From contig CABUKY010000041.1 in NCBI GenBank assembly GCA_902492185.1, positions 1 to 12,996 on the forward strand: a stretch of DNA of 12,996 nt. Direction: 5' to 3'. The first letter of the stretch is position 1; each line of letters opens with the position of its first letter. Positions 1 through 7,530 of this stretch are shown piece after piece. The notes beneath the pieces are model-generated. The model saw nothing but the letters and a program-made list of their open reading frames with translations. It was not told where the DNA came from and ran no database searches. Made by a program: the position numbers and the translations under genes. The DNA is from an uncultured Collinsella sp. GTDB lineage: Bacteria; Actinomycetota; Coriobacteriia; Coriobacteriales; Coriobacteriaceae.

Positions 1-1506
1 CGAGATTGGTCAATCTCGGCCGACTATATTTGGCTAAATTATTCCGACGCTAACAATGGCTTCGCCCTTTCTAAATACTTCATGCCTGAGTTAATATTGC
101 CGGTTTATTCCTCTAGGCAGTGTTTTAATCATTGCGCCTTCTGCACCATTCCCGGTGCTACCGGTGGTTGTTACCGAAAGATGCCTATATCGAGAGTATT
201 TGAAATAATGTGTCGGTTAAATGAAAAATACGGCACGAGAGTTTTCTCTTTTGTGGATGAAACATTCGAAGGCAAAAGAATGGAGCAACTCGCGGATGAA
301 ATAAACGCATCGGGAAAAACGTTTTTCTGGCATGGAGAAACGAGGTTCTCTCCAACCCTAAGTACAGACGTTTTCAACAAGATATACCAAAGTGGATGTA
401 GGCAGATTCAGTTTGGCCTCGAGTCATACAACCAAAGAGTTCTTGATCTAATGAAGAAGAACACGAGAGTTGATTGGATTGATCGCAATATCCATGATTG
501 TCTCAATGCGGGTATTCCTGTTCATCTATTCTTTATGATTGGCTTTCCGACCGAAACTAAAGAAGAGGCTCTGAACACCTTAGCTTATACAGAGAATGTT
601 TTGAATTATTCAAAACAGGTATGTGGTGTTCCATATTCCACGAGAGGATTTACGAATTTTGGTCTCGTTATGGGGTCGGATGTTTGGAATCATCCCGATA
701 AGTATGGTGTCTCTGTAATGCCGAAGTCCCAATATGAGGATTTGCGCCTCGAAGTGGATTATGTTTCAGGCACTGGTTTAACTTTAAATGAAGCAAAATC
801 CTTATCTGATGAGCATCATATTGATTTTTATATGCAAGAGGTCATAAACGGTAGCGACACAATTGACTTGCCCCAGCGGCTTCATATTTCAGAGGTGACC
901 TGGATCCTAGATTCTATTCACGCTGTCAGGTATAAGGGACATTTGACCAAAGTAAAGCGACGGCTAACTAGTCTAAATCCAGCTGATCGAATCTGGCTGG
1001 ATTCCAAGACCTCAGTCGTGCTCGTTGAGCCATTTGCCTACTTCTATAATTCTGAATACCATCATGTCTATGCTGTTTCCCAGTTGGTATACCTTAAGTT
1101 GGCCCGTTTATTGGAGGCCGATTGTAGCATTTCTCTTATCCTTGATCAGGGCGACCTCGAGCTGACAAGGGCGATAGAAGAACTGTTGCATTATGGATTG
1201 CTGAATACAAATATCGATGCCGATTATGTAATGCACGATAATGGTTTTCAATTGGTTAAAAGTTCGTTTGTGAAAGAAGTCGGACGCTCAAAAGAGGGGT
1301 TAAGAGTACTGCTGAGTTGTGCCACCCATAGAATGTGTGCGGTTAATGATTTTTCGTTCGCTTTGCTTTCGTTGTTTGAAAAGCCGATTACTAAGAACGA
1401 GGTGCGCGACATTTTGAAAAAAGAGGGACTATCGGCAAACGAGGAGCAACTAAACAAGTTGGTTGATAATTGCATGAAAGCAGATATACTACAATTGATT
1501 ACATAG
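1..1506 (+). CDS. Radical SAM protein (probable B12-binding type), N-terminus beyond window
   Basis: The frame is open from base 1 with no stop, and its first 27 codons read like the linker before a radical SAM core, so the Met codon at 82 is internal and the start lies outside the window. Counting from that Met, the iron-sulfur motif CxxxCxxC is C14, C18 and C21. It is followed by a GYR-like segment, FGLES at 111-115 and GFPTET at 154-159. This order matches radical SAM enzymes that carry an N-terminal cobalamin-binding domain; that domain is inferred, not seen. Residues about 315-380 and 405-474 look like two small helical or winged-helix units (short helices, then L-x-x-x-G-L-L), perhaps a peptide-recognition (RRE-like) tail, which is a weak inference. 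Codon use is AT-richer than in all genes to the right, which suggests acquisition. A 36-codon gene follows 13 nt after the stop. The substrate is unknown. Confidence 0.88.
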   Translation, partial: RDWSISADYIWLNYSDANNGFALSKYFMPELILPVYSSRQCFNHCAFCTIPGATGGCYRKMPISRVFEIMCRLNEKYGTRVFSFVDETFEGKRMEQLADEINASGKTFFWHGETRFSPTLSTDVFNKIYQSGCRQIQFGLESYNQRVLDLMKKNTRVDWIDRNIHDCLNAGIPVHLFFMIGFPTETKEEALNTLAYTENVLNYSKQVCGVPYSTRGFTNFGLVMGSDVWNHPDKYGVSVMPKSQYEDLRLEVDYVSGTGLTLNEAKSLSDEHHIDFYMQEVINGSDTIDLPQRLHISEVTWILDSIHAVRYKGHLTKVKRRLTSLNPADRIWLDSKTSVVLVEPFAYFYNSEYHHVYAVSQLVYLKLARLLEADCSISLILDQGDLELTRAIEELLHYGLLNTNIDADYVMHDNGFQLVKSSFVKEVGRSKEGLRVLLSCATHRMCAVNDFSFALLSLFEKPITKNEVRDILKKEGLSANEEQLNKLVDNCMKADILQLIT

Positions 1507-1512
1507 AGGAGG
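1507..1512 (+). promoter_or_regulatory. Perfect Shine-Dalgarno for the 36-aa small ORF
   Basis: AGGAGG begins on the first base after the radical SAM stop codon and sits 7 nt before the ATG at 1520. This is the best ribosome-binding site in the window. It implies strong, coupled translation of the small protein. Confidence 0.85.
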
Positions 1513-1519
1513 TTTCTGC

Positions 1520-1630
1520 ATGGACGTTATTAACAAAGATCTCTTGGAGCAACTGAAAGAGTTTCAGGAAGAGGGCGTCGTGGTAGAAGTGTTCGACTTT
1601 GAGGACTACATGGATAAATTCTGCCATTAG
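1520..1630 (+). CDS. 36-aa acidic small protein, candidate modified-peptide precursor
   Basis: A short ORF of 36 codons ending in TAG, with a perfect Shine-Dalgarno and a terminator 25 nt after its stop, so it is the last gene of the radical SAM transcript. The protein is strongly acidic (11 Asp/Glu against 3 Lys). It has an amphipathic helix-like N-terminal half (residues 5-18), a Gly19-Val-Val-Val hinge, and an aromatic C-terminal part with F25, F27, Y30, F34 and a single Cys at position 35 followed by a terminal His. This leader-then-core shape and its place behind a radical SAM enzyme suggest a RiPP precursor; possible modification sites are the Tyr, Phe and Cys residues. No known precursor family is recognised. 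It could instead be a small regulatory or accessory protein. Confidence 0.7.
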   Translation: MDVINKDLLEQLKEFQEEGVVVEVFDFEDYMDKFCH

Positions 1631-1654
1631 TTTCGAAATTTACTCGCCTCGCTT

Positions 1655-1687
1655 AAAGGAGAAGTCGATTATCGATTTCTCCTTTTT
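1655..1687 (+). terminator. Intrinsic terminator after the small ORF
   Basis: AAAGGAGAAGTCGAT pairs with ATCGATTTCTCCTTT (one G-U pair) across a very short loop and runs into five T residues. It closes the radical SAM and small-protein transcript. Confidence 0.88.
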
Positions 1688-1728
1688 AATTAAAGATATT
1701 ATTGAAATACATGCTCTTAGCACAGGTT

Positions 1729-1758
1729 GGCCTCTCAGTAAACTGGGAGGTTGCTTTG
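1729..1758 (+). other. Hairpin in the nadE upstream region
   Basis: CCTCTCAG (1731-1738) and CTGGGAGG (1743-1750) pair around a TAAA loop, with G-U extension, and are followed by TTGCTTT. It may be a weak terminator or a leader hairpin of nadE. No known riboswitch motif was recognised. The rest of 1690-1817 holds no recognisable gene. Confidence 0.4.
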
Positions 1759-1817
1759 GCTAGTTAGAGATATGTGAACGTCCGTTAGACTGAATCTCAG
1801 GGTAGAAGGGGCCTCCA

Positions 1818-3818
1818 GTGTCCAGATCAACAAGGCAATGCTGCGTTTCGGCTAATAAGAACGATGGCTTTTTGCGTGTGGCGGCGGCGTCGCCGCAGAT
1901 TCGCGTTGCCGATGTCGAGGACAATGTCGAGGTTGCATTGGCGGCTGTTCGCGAGGCTGCCGAGCGCGGCGTTCGCGCGCTGGTGCTGCCCGAGCTCAAC
2001 TTGTGCGGCTATACCGCGGCCGACCTGTTCCATAATCGCACGCTGCTGCATGCCTGCGAGGCTGCTTTGGTGCATATCCTCGATGAGACTCGAGAGCTGC
2101 CGATTGTCTTTACCATCGGTCTTCCCGTTGCGGTTGCCGAGAATATCTACAACTGCGCCGCCGTGTGCTGCGCGGGCGAGCTTTTGGGCCTCACGGCCAA
2201 GAAGTATCTGCCCAACTATGGCGAGTTCTACGAGCGCCGCTGGTTTGCTCCGGCGCCCGCAGATCCTGTGTGGGTCGAGTTTGCCGGTCAGGGTCCGGTT
2301 CCGCTGGGTTCGGAGCTTGTCTACCGCTGCTGTGACGAGGGTGCCGAGGATATGGTGCTGGGCGTTGAGGTCTGCGAGGACCTGTGGGTGCCGGCGCCCC
2401 CTTCGACCGAGATGGCGCTTGCCGGTGCGACGGTGATCCTCAACCCGTCGGCCTCGGACGAGATTATCGGCAAGGCAGATTACCGACGCAGCCTCATATC
2501 CAACCAGAGCGCGCGCCTGTACTGTGCCTATGCCTATGCAGATGCGAGCGAGGGCGAGTCCACGACCGACATGGTCTTTGCGGGCGAGAACCTCGTCTAT
2601 GAAAACGGATCTAAGCTCGCCGCCACGAAGCTCCTCACCTGCGATATGGCGGTGGCCGATGTCGATCTTGACCGCCTGGTTGCCGAGCGCCGTCGCTCGA
2701 CGACGTGGACGTGCGCGGACGATGCGCCGGAGGCCACGACCGTTGAGTTTTCGTTTGAGGGCGTGCTGGCCAAAGAGCCTGTCCTGCGCGATGCCTGCGA
2801 TATCGACCGTGTCTTCCCCCGCGCGCCTTTTGTGCCTGCCGACCATGGTGACCTGGCTGAGCGCTGCGAGACCATCCTCGACCTGCAGACCGCGGGCCTC
2901 AAGACCCGCCTCGCCCACACAGGTACCAAGGCTGCGGTCATCGGCCTTTCGGGCGGCTTGGACTCCACGCTAGCGCTGCTTGTGACCGTGCGTGCCTTCG
3001 ATGCACTGGGGCTGTCGCGCACGGGTATCACGGCGGTTTCCATGCCCGGCTTTGGCACGACGCACCGCACTAAGTCCAATGCCGAGTCGCTCGCTCGTGA
3101 CTTGGGTGTGAGCTTCCGCGAGGTCTCAATCCATGCTGCCGTGGAACAGCACTTTAAGGATATCGAGCATGATCCGGCCGTGCAGGACGTGACCTACGAG
3201 AACAGCCAGGCGCGCGAGCGTACGCAGATTCTGATGGATCTGGCCAACCAGGCTGGCGGTTTTGTCATCGGCACGGGCGACCTGTCGGAGCTGGCGCTCG
3301 GCTGGGCTACCTATAACGGCGACCACATGAGCATGTACGCCGTCAACGCGAGTGTGCCTAAGACGCTTGTGCGCCATCTGGTGCGCTATGCGGCCGATGT
3401 GTTTGGCGGGCGTATTGCCGAGACGCTGCTCGACATCCTCGATACGCCGGTGTCCCCCGAGCTTCTGCCGCCCACGGGCGACGGCGAGATTGCGCAGAAG
3501 ACCGAGGATTTGGTGGGCCCGTACGATCTGCACGACTACTTCCTCTACTACCTGCTGCGTTTTGGCTTTGAGCCGGGCAAGATCTACCACATGGCGCTCA
3601 AGAGCTTCGAGGGTGTCTACGACGCCAAGACCGTCCACACGTGGCTACGTACGTTCTACCGTCGCTTTTTTGCCCAGCAGTTTAAGCGCAGCTGCCTGCC
3701 CGATGGTCCCAAGGTGGGATCGGTGACGCTCAGCCCGCGCGGCGATTGGCGTATGCCGAGTGACGCTAGCTCGCGTCTGTGGCTTGCGCAGATCGACGCG
3801 CTCAATCCAGTTGACTAA
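1818..3818 (+). CDS. nadE: Glutamine-dependent NAD+ synthetase
   Basis: Converts nicotinic acid adenine dinucleotide to NAD+ with ATP, using ammonia released from glutamine in the same polypeptide. This is the last step of NAD biosynthesis, in the cytosol. The N-terminal nitrilase-type glutaminase domain (about 18-290) shows the catalytic triad E59 (in VLPEL), K128 (in AKKYLPNY) and C186 (in VEVCEDLW). The synthetase domain (about 345-640) has the ATP-binding loop SGGLDS at 378-383 and a GTGDLSELALGW segment. The length of 666 aa is usual for the two-domain form. Start: GTG at 1818 with AAGGGG 6 nt upstream is the only in-frame upstream start. However, the first 15 codons (AGA, TCA, ACA, AGG, CAA) are atypical of the gene, and family similarity begins only at about residue 17. 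The original start may have been lost at the edge of the adjacent low-GC block. Confidence 0.96.
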   Translation: MSRSTRQCCVSANKNDGFLRVAAASPQIRVADVEDNVEVALAAVREAAERGVRALVLPELNLCGYTAADLFHNRTLLHACEAALVHILDETRELPIVFTIGLPVAVAENIYNCAAVCCAGELLGLTAKKYLPNYGEFYERRWFAPAPADPVWVEFAGQGPVPLGSELVYRCCDEGAEDMVLGVEVCEDLWVPAPPSTEMALAGATVILNPSASDEIIGKADYRRSLISNQSARLYCAYAYADASEGESTTDMVFAGENLVYENGSKLAATKLLTCDMAVADVDLDRLVAERRRSTTWTCADDAPEATTVEFSFEGVLAKEPVLRDACDIDRVFPRAPFVPADHGDLAERCETILDLQTAGLKTRLAHTGTKAAVIGLSGGLDSTLALLVTVRAFDALGLSRTGITAVSMPGFGTTHRTKSNAESLARDLGVSFREVSIHAAVEQHFKDIEHDPAVQDVTYENSQARERTQILMDLANQAGGFVIGTGDLSELALGWATYNGDHMSMYAVNASVPKTLVRHLVRYAADVFGGRIAETLLDILDTPVSPELLPPTGDGEIAQKTEDLVGPYDLHDYFLYYLLRFGFEPGKIYHMALKSFEGVYDAKTVHTWLRTFYRRFFAQQFKRSCLPDGPKVGSVTLSPRGDWRMPSDASSRLWLAQIDALNPVD

Positions 3819-3837
3819 GGTTGGCTAAATTGAACCA

Positions 3838-3884
3838 ATACGGGGGTTGCAAGCGTTACACTTTTGCAATCTGATGGCCCGTAT
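3838..3884 (+). promoter_or_regulatory. Nested inverted repeats in the aminotransferase leader
   Basis: ATACGGG (3838-3844) is perfectly complementary to CCCGTAT (3878-3884). Inside lie two copies of the self-complementary TTGCAA (3847-3852 and 3864-3869). The outer arm ends 2 nt before the terminator-like stem at 3887. It could be an operator or the first stem of an attenuator. A weak promoter, TTGCAA-17 nt-TCTGAT (3847-3875), overlaps it. Confidence 0.4.
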
Positions 3885-3886
3885 CG

Positions 3887-3918
3887 CGCGGTGCTCTTGT
3901 CGGAGCGCCGCGTTTTTT
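3887..3918 (+). terminator. Terminator between nadE and the aminotransferase
   Basis: CGCGGTGCTC (3887-3896) pairs with GAGCGCCGCG (3903-3912), with one wobble pair, over a 6-nt loop and is followed by six T residues. It can end nadE transcripts. It lies only 18 nt before the next start codon, so it may also act as an attenuator in that gene's leader. Confidence 0.8.
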
Positions 3919-3936
3919 ATATCGAAAGGTGGCACC

Positions 3937-5100
3937 ATGCAGGCATCGCAGCGTCTCGACCGCTTTGGCGCGGAGGTCTTCGCCTCGCTCAACAACAAAC
4001 TTCTCGCGCTGAAGGCTCAGGGCAAGACCATTTACAACATGAGCGTGGGCACGCCCGACTTTAAGCCGTACGACCACGTGGTCGAGGCGCTCACGCAGGC
4101 AGCCCAAGATCCCGAGATGTGGAAGTATGCCCTGCGCGACCTGCCCGAACTCAAGCAAGCCGTGTGCGATTACTATGAGCGTCGCTTTGGCGTTTCGGGC
4201 ATTACACCGTCTATGGTGCAGTCGTGCAACGGCACGCAGGAGGGCGTGGGCCATTTGGGCCTGGCCCTGCTCGATCCGGGTGACACCATTCTGGTTCCCG
4301 ATCCGTGCTACCCGGTCTTTGAGGCTGGTGCCAAGATCGCCGATGCCAAGCTCGAATACTATCCGCTGGTTGCTGAGCATAATTACCTGCCCTATGTGGC
4401 GGGTATCGATCCCGAGGTGGCCGATCGTGCCAAGTATATGATCGTGTCGCTGCCCGCGAACCCGGTCGGCTCGGTGGGCACACCCGAGGTCTACGAGGAG
4501 ATTATCGCCTTTGCCCGCGAGCATGATCTGTTGATCGTTCATGACAACGCATACTCCGACATCGTGTTTGACGGTGAGCCGGGTGGCAGCTTCTTGCAGT
4601 ATCCCGGCGCGCTCGAGGTGGGCGTGGAGTTCTTCTCGCTCTCCAAGTCGTTTAACGTCACCGGTGCGCGTATCGGCTTTTTGGTCGGCCGCGAGGACGT
4701 GGTCTCTGCCTTTGCCAAGCTGCGCGGCCAGATTGACTTTGGCATGTTCTTCCCGATCCAGAAGGCTGCTATCGCCTGCCTGAACGGTCCGCGCGATGAG
4801 GTCGAGGCGCAGCGTCTGAAGTACCAGGAGCGCCGCGATGCCCTGTGCGACGGTCTCGAGGGTCTGGGCTGGGAGCGTCCTAACGCGCATGGATCTATGT
4901 TTGTATGGGCCAAGCTTCCCGGTGGTCGCACCGATTCCATGGCGTTTTGCGAGGAGCTTATGGAGAAGGCCGGCGTTGTGGTGACGCCGGGCGCGAGCTT
5001 TGGCCCTTCGGGCGAGGGACACGTGCGCATGGCGCTGGTCCTGCCGCCCGATCAGATCGCTTTGGCTGTCGAGGCCATTCGCGAGGCAGGCCTGTATTAG
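3937..5100 (+). CDS. PLP-dependent class I/II aminotransferase (DapL/AlaC-like)
   Basis: A fold-type I aminotransferase of 387 aa, a normal length. Visible features are NMSVGTPDF near the N-terminus, an NPVGS substrate/PLP Asn motif, HDNAYSDIVFDG with the PLP-contacting Asp and Tyr, the Schiff-base Lys K237 in SLSKSFNVTGARIGF, and the carboxylate-binding Arg R364 in GHVRMAL. The style is closest to LL-diaminopimelate and alanine/glutamate-pyruvate (AlaC-like) aminotransferases. Start: ATG at 3937 with AAAGGTGG just upstream. The frame stays open to 3847, but that stretch contains the terminator and lacks family similarity. With dapH, dapB, dapA and lysA about 5 kb away, it could be the N-acetyl-LL-diaminopimelate aminotransferase missing from that cluster. 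Substrate cannot be set from sequence alone. Confidence 0.9.
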   Translation: MQASQRLDRFGAEVFASLNNKLLALKAQGKTIYNMSVGTPDFKPYDHVVEALTQAAQDPEMWKYALRDLPELKQAVCDYYERRFGVSGITPSMVQSCNGTQEGVGHLGLALLDPGDTILVPDPCYPVFEAGAKIADAKLEYYPLVAEHNYLPYVAGIDPEVADRAKYMIVSLPANPVGSVGTPEVYEEIIAFAREHDLLIVHDNAYSDIVFDGEPGGSFLQYPGALEVGVEFFSLSKSFNVTGARIGFLVGREDVVSAFAKLRGQIDFGMFFPIQKAAIACLNGPRDEVEAQRLKYQERRDALCDGLEGLGWERPNAHGSMFVWAKLPGGRTDSMAFCEELMEKAGVVVTPGASFGPSGEGHVRMALVLPPDQIALAVEAIREAGLY

Positions 5101-5130
5101 AAACCTATTTCGACTCGTCAATAGCTCGAA

Positions 5131-5176
5131 ACCGATTTCGTGCAGTTATTTTACGAATTCTGCAAACAATTTCGGT
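5131..5176 (+). promoter_or_regulatory. Concentric inverted repeats upstream of ldh
   Basis: ACCGA (5131-5135) mirrors TCGGT (5172-5176), and TGCAG (5141-5145) mirrors CTGCA (5160-5164). The two pairs share almost the same centre, in an AT-rich stretch of the intergenic region 5101-5301. It could be an operator or RNA hairpin; no regulator is recognised. No clear promoter hexamers are seen. Confidence 0.35.
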
Positions 5177-5243
5177 AAACGGTCGATTTTTGGCTGCGAA
5201 TAGGAGCATAATCAAAGTCCCGATTGGATGTATTGGGATTACG

Positions 5244-5278
5244 ACAAGCCGCTCGGGTCGTTCCCGGGCGGCTTGTTT
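5244..5278 (+). terminator. 14-bp hairpin immediately upstream of the ldh ribosome-binding site
   Basis: ACAAGCCGCTCGGG (5244-5257) pairs with CCCGGGCGGCTTGT (5263-5276) over 5 nt, with one G-U pair, followed by TTTGT. The stem is terminator-grade but the T tract is weak. It lies 13 nt before the GGGAG of ldh and 140 nt after the aminotransferase stop, so it may be a late terminator, an attenuator or a stabilising 5' leader hairpin. Confidence 0.6.
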
Positions 5279-5301
5279 GTGGAGAGAGATGGGAGTTTCT
5301 A

Positions 5302-6252
5302 ATGGTTAACGAGAAGAAGGTCGCTATTGTCGGCTGCGGTTTCGTCGGTTCGTCTTCGGCGTTCGCGCTGATGCAGAGCGGTCTGTTCTCCGAGATGGTC
5401 CTCATCGACGTGGACAAGAACCGCGCCGAGGGTGAGGCCCTGGATATCGCGCACGGCATGACGTTTGCCGAGCCGATGAAGATCTACGCCGGCGATTATT
5501 CCGATGTCGCCGACGCCGCCATGATCGTCGTCACCGCTGGCGCTGCCCAGAAGCCCGGTGAGACCCGCCTGGACCTGGTCAACAAGAACGTCAGCATCTT
5601 TAAGTCCATTATTCCCGAGATTAAGAAGTCCGGCTTCGACGGCATTCTGCTCATCGTCTCCAACCCGGTCGATGTTCTGACCTACGCCGCCATCAAGATG
5701 TCCGGCCTGCCCGAGGGCCACGTCATCGGTTCCGGCACTGTGCTCGACACCGGCCGCCTGCAGCAGATGCTTGGTGCCCACGTCGAGGTTGACCCGCGCG
5801 ATGTCCAGGCCTATGTCATGGGCGAGCACGGCGACTCCGAGTTTGTCGCTTGGTCCAGCGCTCAGGTTGCCGGCGTTCCGCTGAACACCTTCTGTGAGCT
5901 TCACGGCCACCTGGAGCATGAGGCTGCCGAGAAGCGCATTGCCGAGGACGTCAAGAACTCCGCCTACACCATCATCGAGAAAAAGCACGCCACCTACTAT
6001 GGCGTCGCCATGGCCGTCAAGCGCATCTGCACCGCCGTCATGCGCGATGAGCAGACCGTTCTGCCTGTCTCCTCGCTCATGGTGGGCGAGTATGGCCTGT
6101 CCGATCTTGCCATCTCCATGCCGACCGTCGTTGGCCGCGACGGCGTTGTCTGCCGCGTCCCCGTGCCGCTGAACGATGACGAGCAGCATGAGCTCACCGT
6201 CTCCGCCAAGGCCCTCAAGGACATCATCGACAGCGTTGATTTCTCCTGCTAA
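5302..6252 (+). CDS. ldh: L-lactate dehydrogenase
   Basis: Reduces pyruvate to L-lactate with NADH, the fermentative step that regenerates NAD+ in the cytosol. It has 316 aa, typical for the family. The Rossmann motif GCGFVG is at 11-16, and D36 ends the second strand, consistent with NAD rather than NADP. Q83 in the loop AAQKPGETR is the residue that selects lactate over malate (Arg in malate dehydrogenases). Catalytic D149, substrate-binding R152 and catalytic H176 in GEHGDSE are all present. Start: ATG at 5302 with GGGAG 6 nt upstream. The open frame back to 5224 crosses the leader hairpin and is not needed. A strong terminator follows, so the gene is probably monocistronic. Confidence 0.96.
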   Translation: MVNEKKVAIVGCGFVGSSSAFALMQSGLFSEMVLIDVDKNRAEGEALDIAHGMTFAEPMKIYAGDYSDVADAAMIVVTAGAAQKPGETRLDLVNKNVSIFKSIIPEIKKSGFDGILLIVSNPVDVLTYAAIKMSGLPEGHVIGSGTVLDTGRLQQMLGAHVEVDPRDVQAYVMGEHGDSEFVAWSSAQVAGVPLNTFCELHGHLEHEAAEKRIAEDVKNSAYTIIEKKHATYYGVAMAVKRICTAVMRDEQTVLPVSSLMVGEYGLSDLAISMPTVVGRDGVVCRVPVPLNDDEQHELTVSAKALKDIIDSVDFSC

Positions 6253-6283
6253 ATCAAGCTCGCTAGAGCGAAAAGCTACAATG

Positions 6284-6319
6284 AAGGCGTCCGGGTCCAC
6301 ACGGCCCGGGCGCCTTTTT
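6284..6319 (+). terminator. Intrinsic terminator of ldh
   Basis: AAGGCGTCCGGG (6284-6295) pairs with CCCGGGCGCCTT (6305-6316), with one G-U pair, and runs into TTTTT. A TACAAT hexamer just upstream (6276-6281) could be a -10 box for the next gene, but no good -35 is seen. Confidence 0.9.
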
Positions 6320-6349
6320 GGTGCAAAGTAACCTGACCCCAATGCACCA
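6318..6349 (+). repeat. 32-bp palindromic intergenic repeat, copy 1
   Basis: A 32-bp element with ends TTGGTGCA and TGCACCA that are inverted repeats, and a core containing AACCTGACCCC. It matches copy 2 (7531-7562) at 28 of 32 positions. Its left end overlaps the T tract of the ldh terminator and it occupies most of the space before the DUF2974 gene. Confidence 0.75.
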
Positions 6350-6366
6350 TAGTTGATGGGAGGGCC

Positions 6367-7527
6367 ATGTCGGATTCGCCTAATTTTTTGACCTATGCCC
6401 AGACGGCGTTTGATCCGTTTGAGGAGCGGCCGTTCTGCGCGGTGGATAGCCTGGTCTTTGCGTGGTTGTCCTATTTGCGTTTGCCAGGTGATATGGCGGA
6501 GCTGACGAACTGGCAGGGCCTAGACGTACGCGAGCTGCTGCGTGCCGAGTGCTACCGGGACATGATTGACGACTTGTGGGACCCGGAGGGGAGCAGGGCC
6601 TTGTTGGAGGCCGTGGCAGCAAGTCCTCGCTACCGTGGCGTGCACGTTTGCGGCTATCGTGCCGTGAGTGATGTGGTGGCGACGGAGCAGTTTGCAGCCA
6701 TGGCGTTTCGGTTTCCGGCAGGGTTTAGCTATCTTTCCTTCCGGGGGACCGACAGCACGATTGTGGGCTGGAAAGAGGACTTTAACATGGCGTTCCGGTG
6801 TCCTGTGCCGGCCCAGGAATCCGCGGCACGTTATGTGGACGAGGCGGCGGATGCGATTGACGGGCCGCTTTTGTGCGGAGGTCATTCCAAGGGTGGAAAC
6901 CTTGCGGTGTACGGTGCGGCGATGTGCTCCGATGTCGCCCGTGAGCGAATCGAACGGGCGTATTCCCATGATGGCCCGGGCTTCGTCGAGGAGTTTCTGA
7001 ACGGCGACGCCTTTGCCGATCTTTCCGGTCGAATCGACAAGACGCTACCTCGGTCGTCGATCTTTGGCATGATGTTCGAGACACAGGAGGACTATGCCAT
7101 CGTTGAGAGCACCGAGTTCAGCCTGCTGCAGCACAATCCCTTTAGCTGGGTGGTTGATGGTCGCCACTTCGTGTACTGTGAGCGCCTGTCCGCCGGTGCT
7201 CGATATGTTGATGGCTCCATTCGCGAGATGCTGCTTGCAGTGTCGCCTGGCACGCGCGAGCGTTTTGTAGATGCGTTGTTCTCCGTGTTTGAGGCAACGG
7301 GTGCTGAGCGGTTTGCGGATATCGCTGGGAATCTGCGCGAGAGCCTGCCCGTGATGCTCCAGGCTGCGCAAGGCTTTGACAAGGATACACGACGCTTTGT
7401 CTCGCAGACCATCGTGGCAATCCTTAAATGCGCACTGCTGCCCAAACGCCCTCAGATCGACATGCCCGCTGCCGGCAAGAGTTTGGCAGAACAGCTCGAG
7501 GCTTGGCAGTCCGAGCTCCTGCGCTAG
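6367..7527 (+). CDS. DUF2974-type (Mbeg1-like) alpha/beta hydrolase
   Basis: A 386-aa protein that looks like the DUF2974 family of lipase-fold hydrolases. YLSFRGTDSTIVGWKEDFNM (about 119-138) is the typical strand-and-loop before the nucleophile elbow. GHSKGG at 172-177 gives the GxSxG nucleophile S174, and HDGPGF follows about 30 residues later as in lipase-class relatives. No signal peptide or membrane segment is evident, so it is probably cytosolic. The start ATG at 6367 has GGGAGG 5 nt upstream. The substrate and role of this family are not established; acyl-ester hydrolysis is inferred from the fold only. The gene stands between two copies of the 32-bp repeat and seems to be transcribed alone. 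Confidence 0.82.
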   Translation: MSDSPNFLTYAQTAFDPFEERPFCAVDSLVFAWLSYLRLPGDMAELTNWQGLDVRELLRAECYRDMIDDLWDPEGSRALLEAVAASPRYRGVHVCGYRAVSDVVATEQFAAMAFRFPAGFSYLSFRGTDSTIVGWKEDFNMAFRCPVPAQESAARYVDEAADAIDGPLLCGGHSKGGNLAVYGAAMCSDVARERIERAYSHDGPGFVEEFLNGDAFADLSGRIDKTLPRSSIFGMMFETQEDYAIVESTEFSLLQHNPFSWVVDGRHFVYCERLSAGARYVDGSIREMLLAVSPGTRERFVDALFSVFEATGAERFADIAGNLRESLPVMLQAAQGFDKDTRRFVSQTIVAILKCALLPKRPQIDMPAAGKSLAEQLEAWQSELLR

Positions 7528-7530
7528 CCA

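Noticed and set aside
82..84. ATG as the start of the radical SAM gene
   Set aside because: The frame is open to base 1 with sequence typical of the linker ahead of the cluster motif, the motif would begin only 13 residues in, and no Shine-Dalgarno precedes it.
3847..3936. Longer N-terminus for the aminotransferase
   Set aside because: This stretch contains the terminator and leader repeats, encodes a Cys/Arg-rich segment without family similarity, and ATG 3937 has a good ribosome-binding site.
5224..5301. Longer N-terminus for ldh
   Set aside because: It spans the leader hairpin; the Rossmann fold starts right after the Met at 5302, which has GGGAG at proper spacing.
5302..6252. Malate dehydrogenase
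   Set aside because: The selectivity residue at position 83 is Gln, as in lactate dehydrogenases, not Arg.
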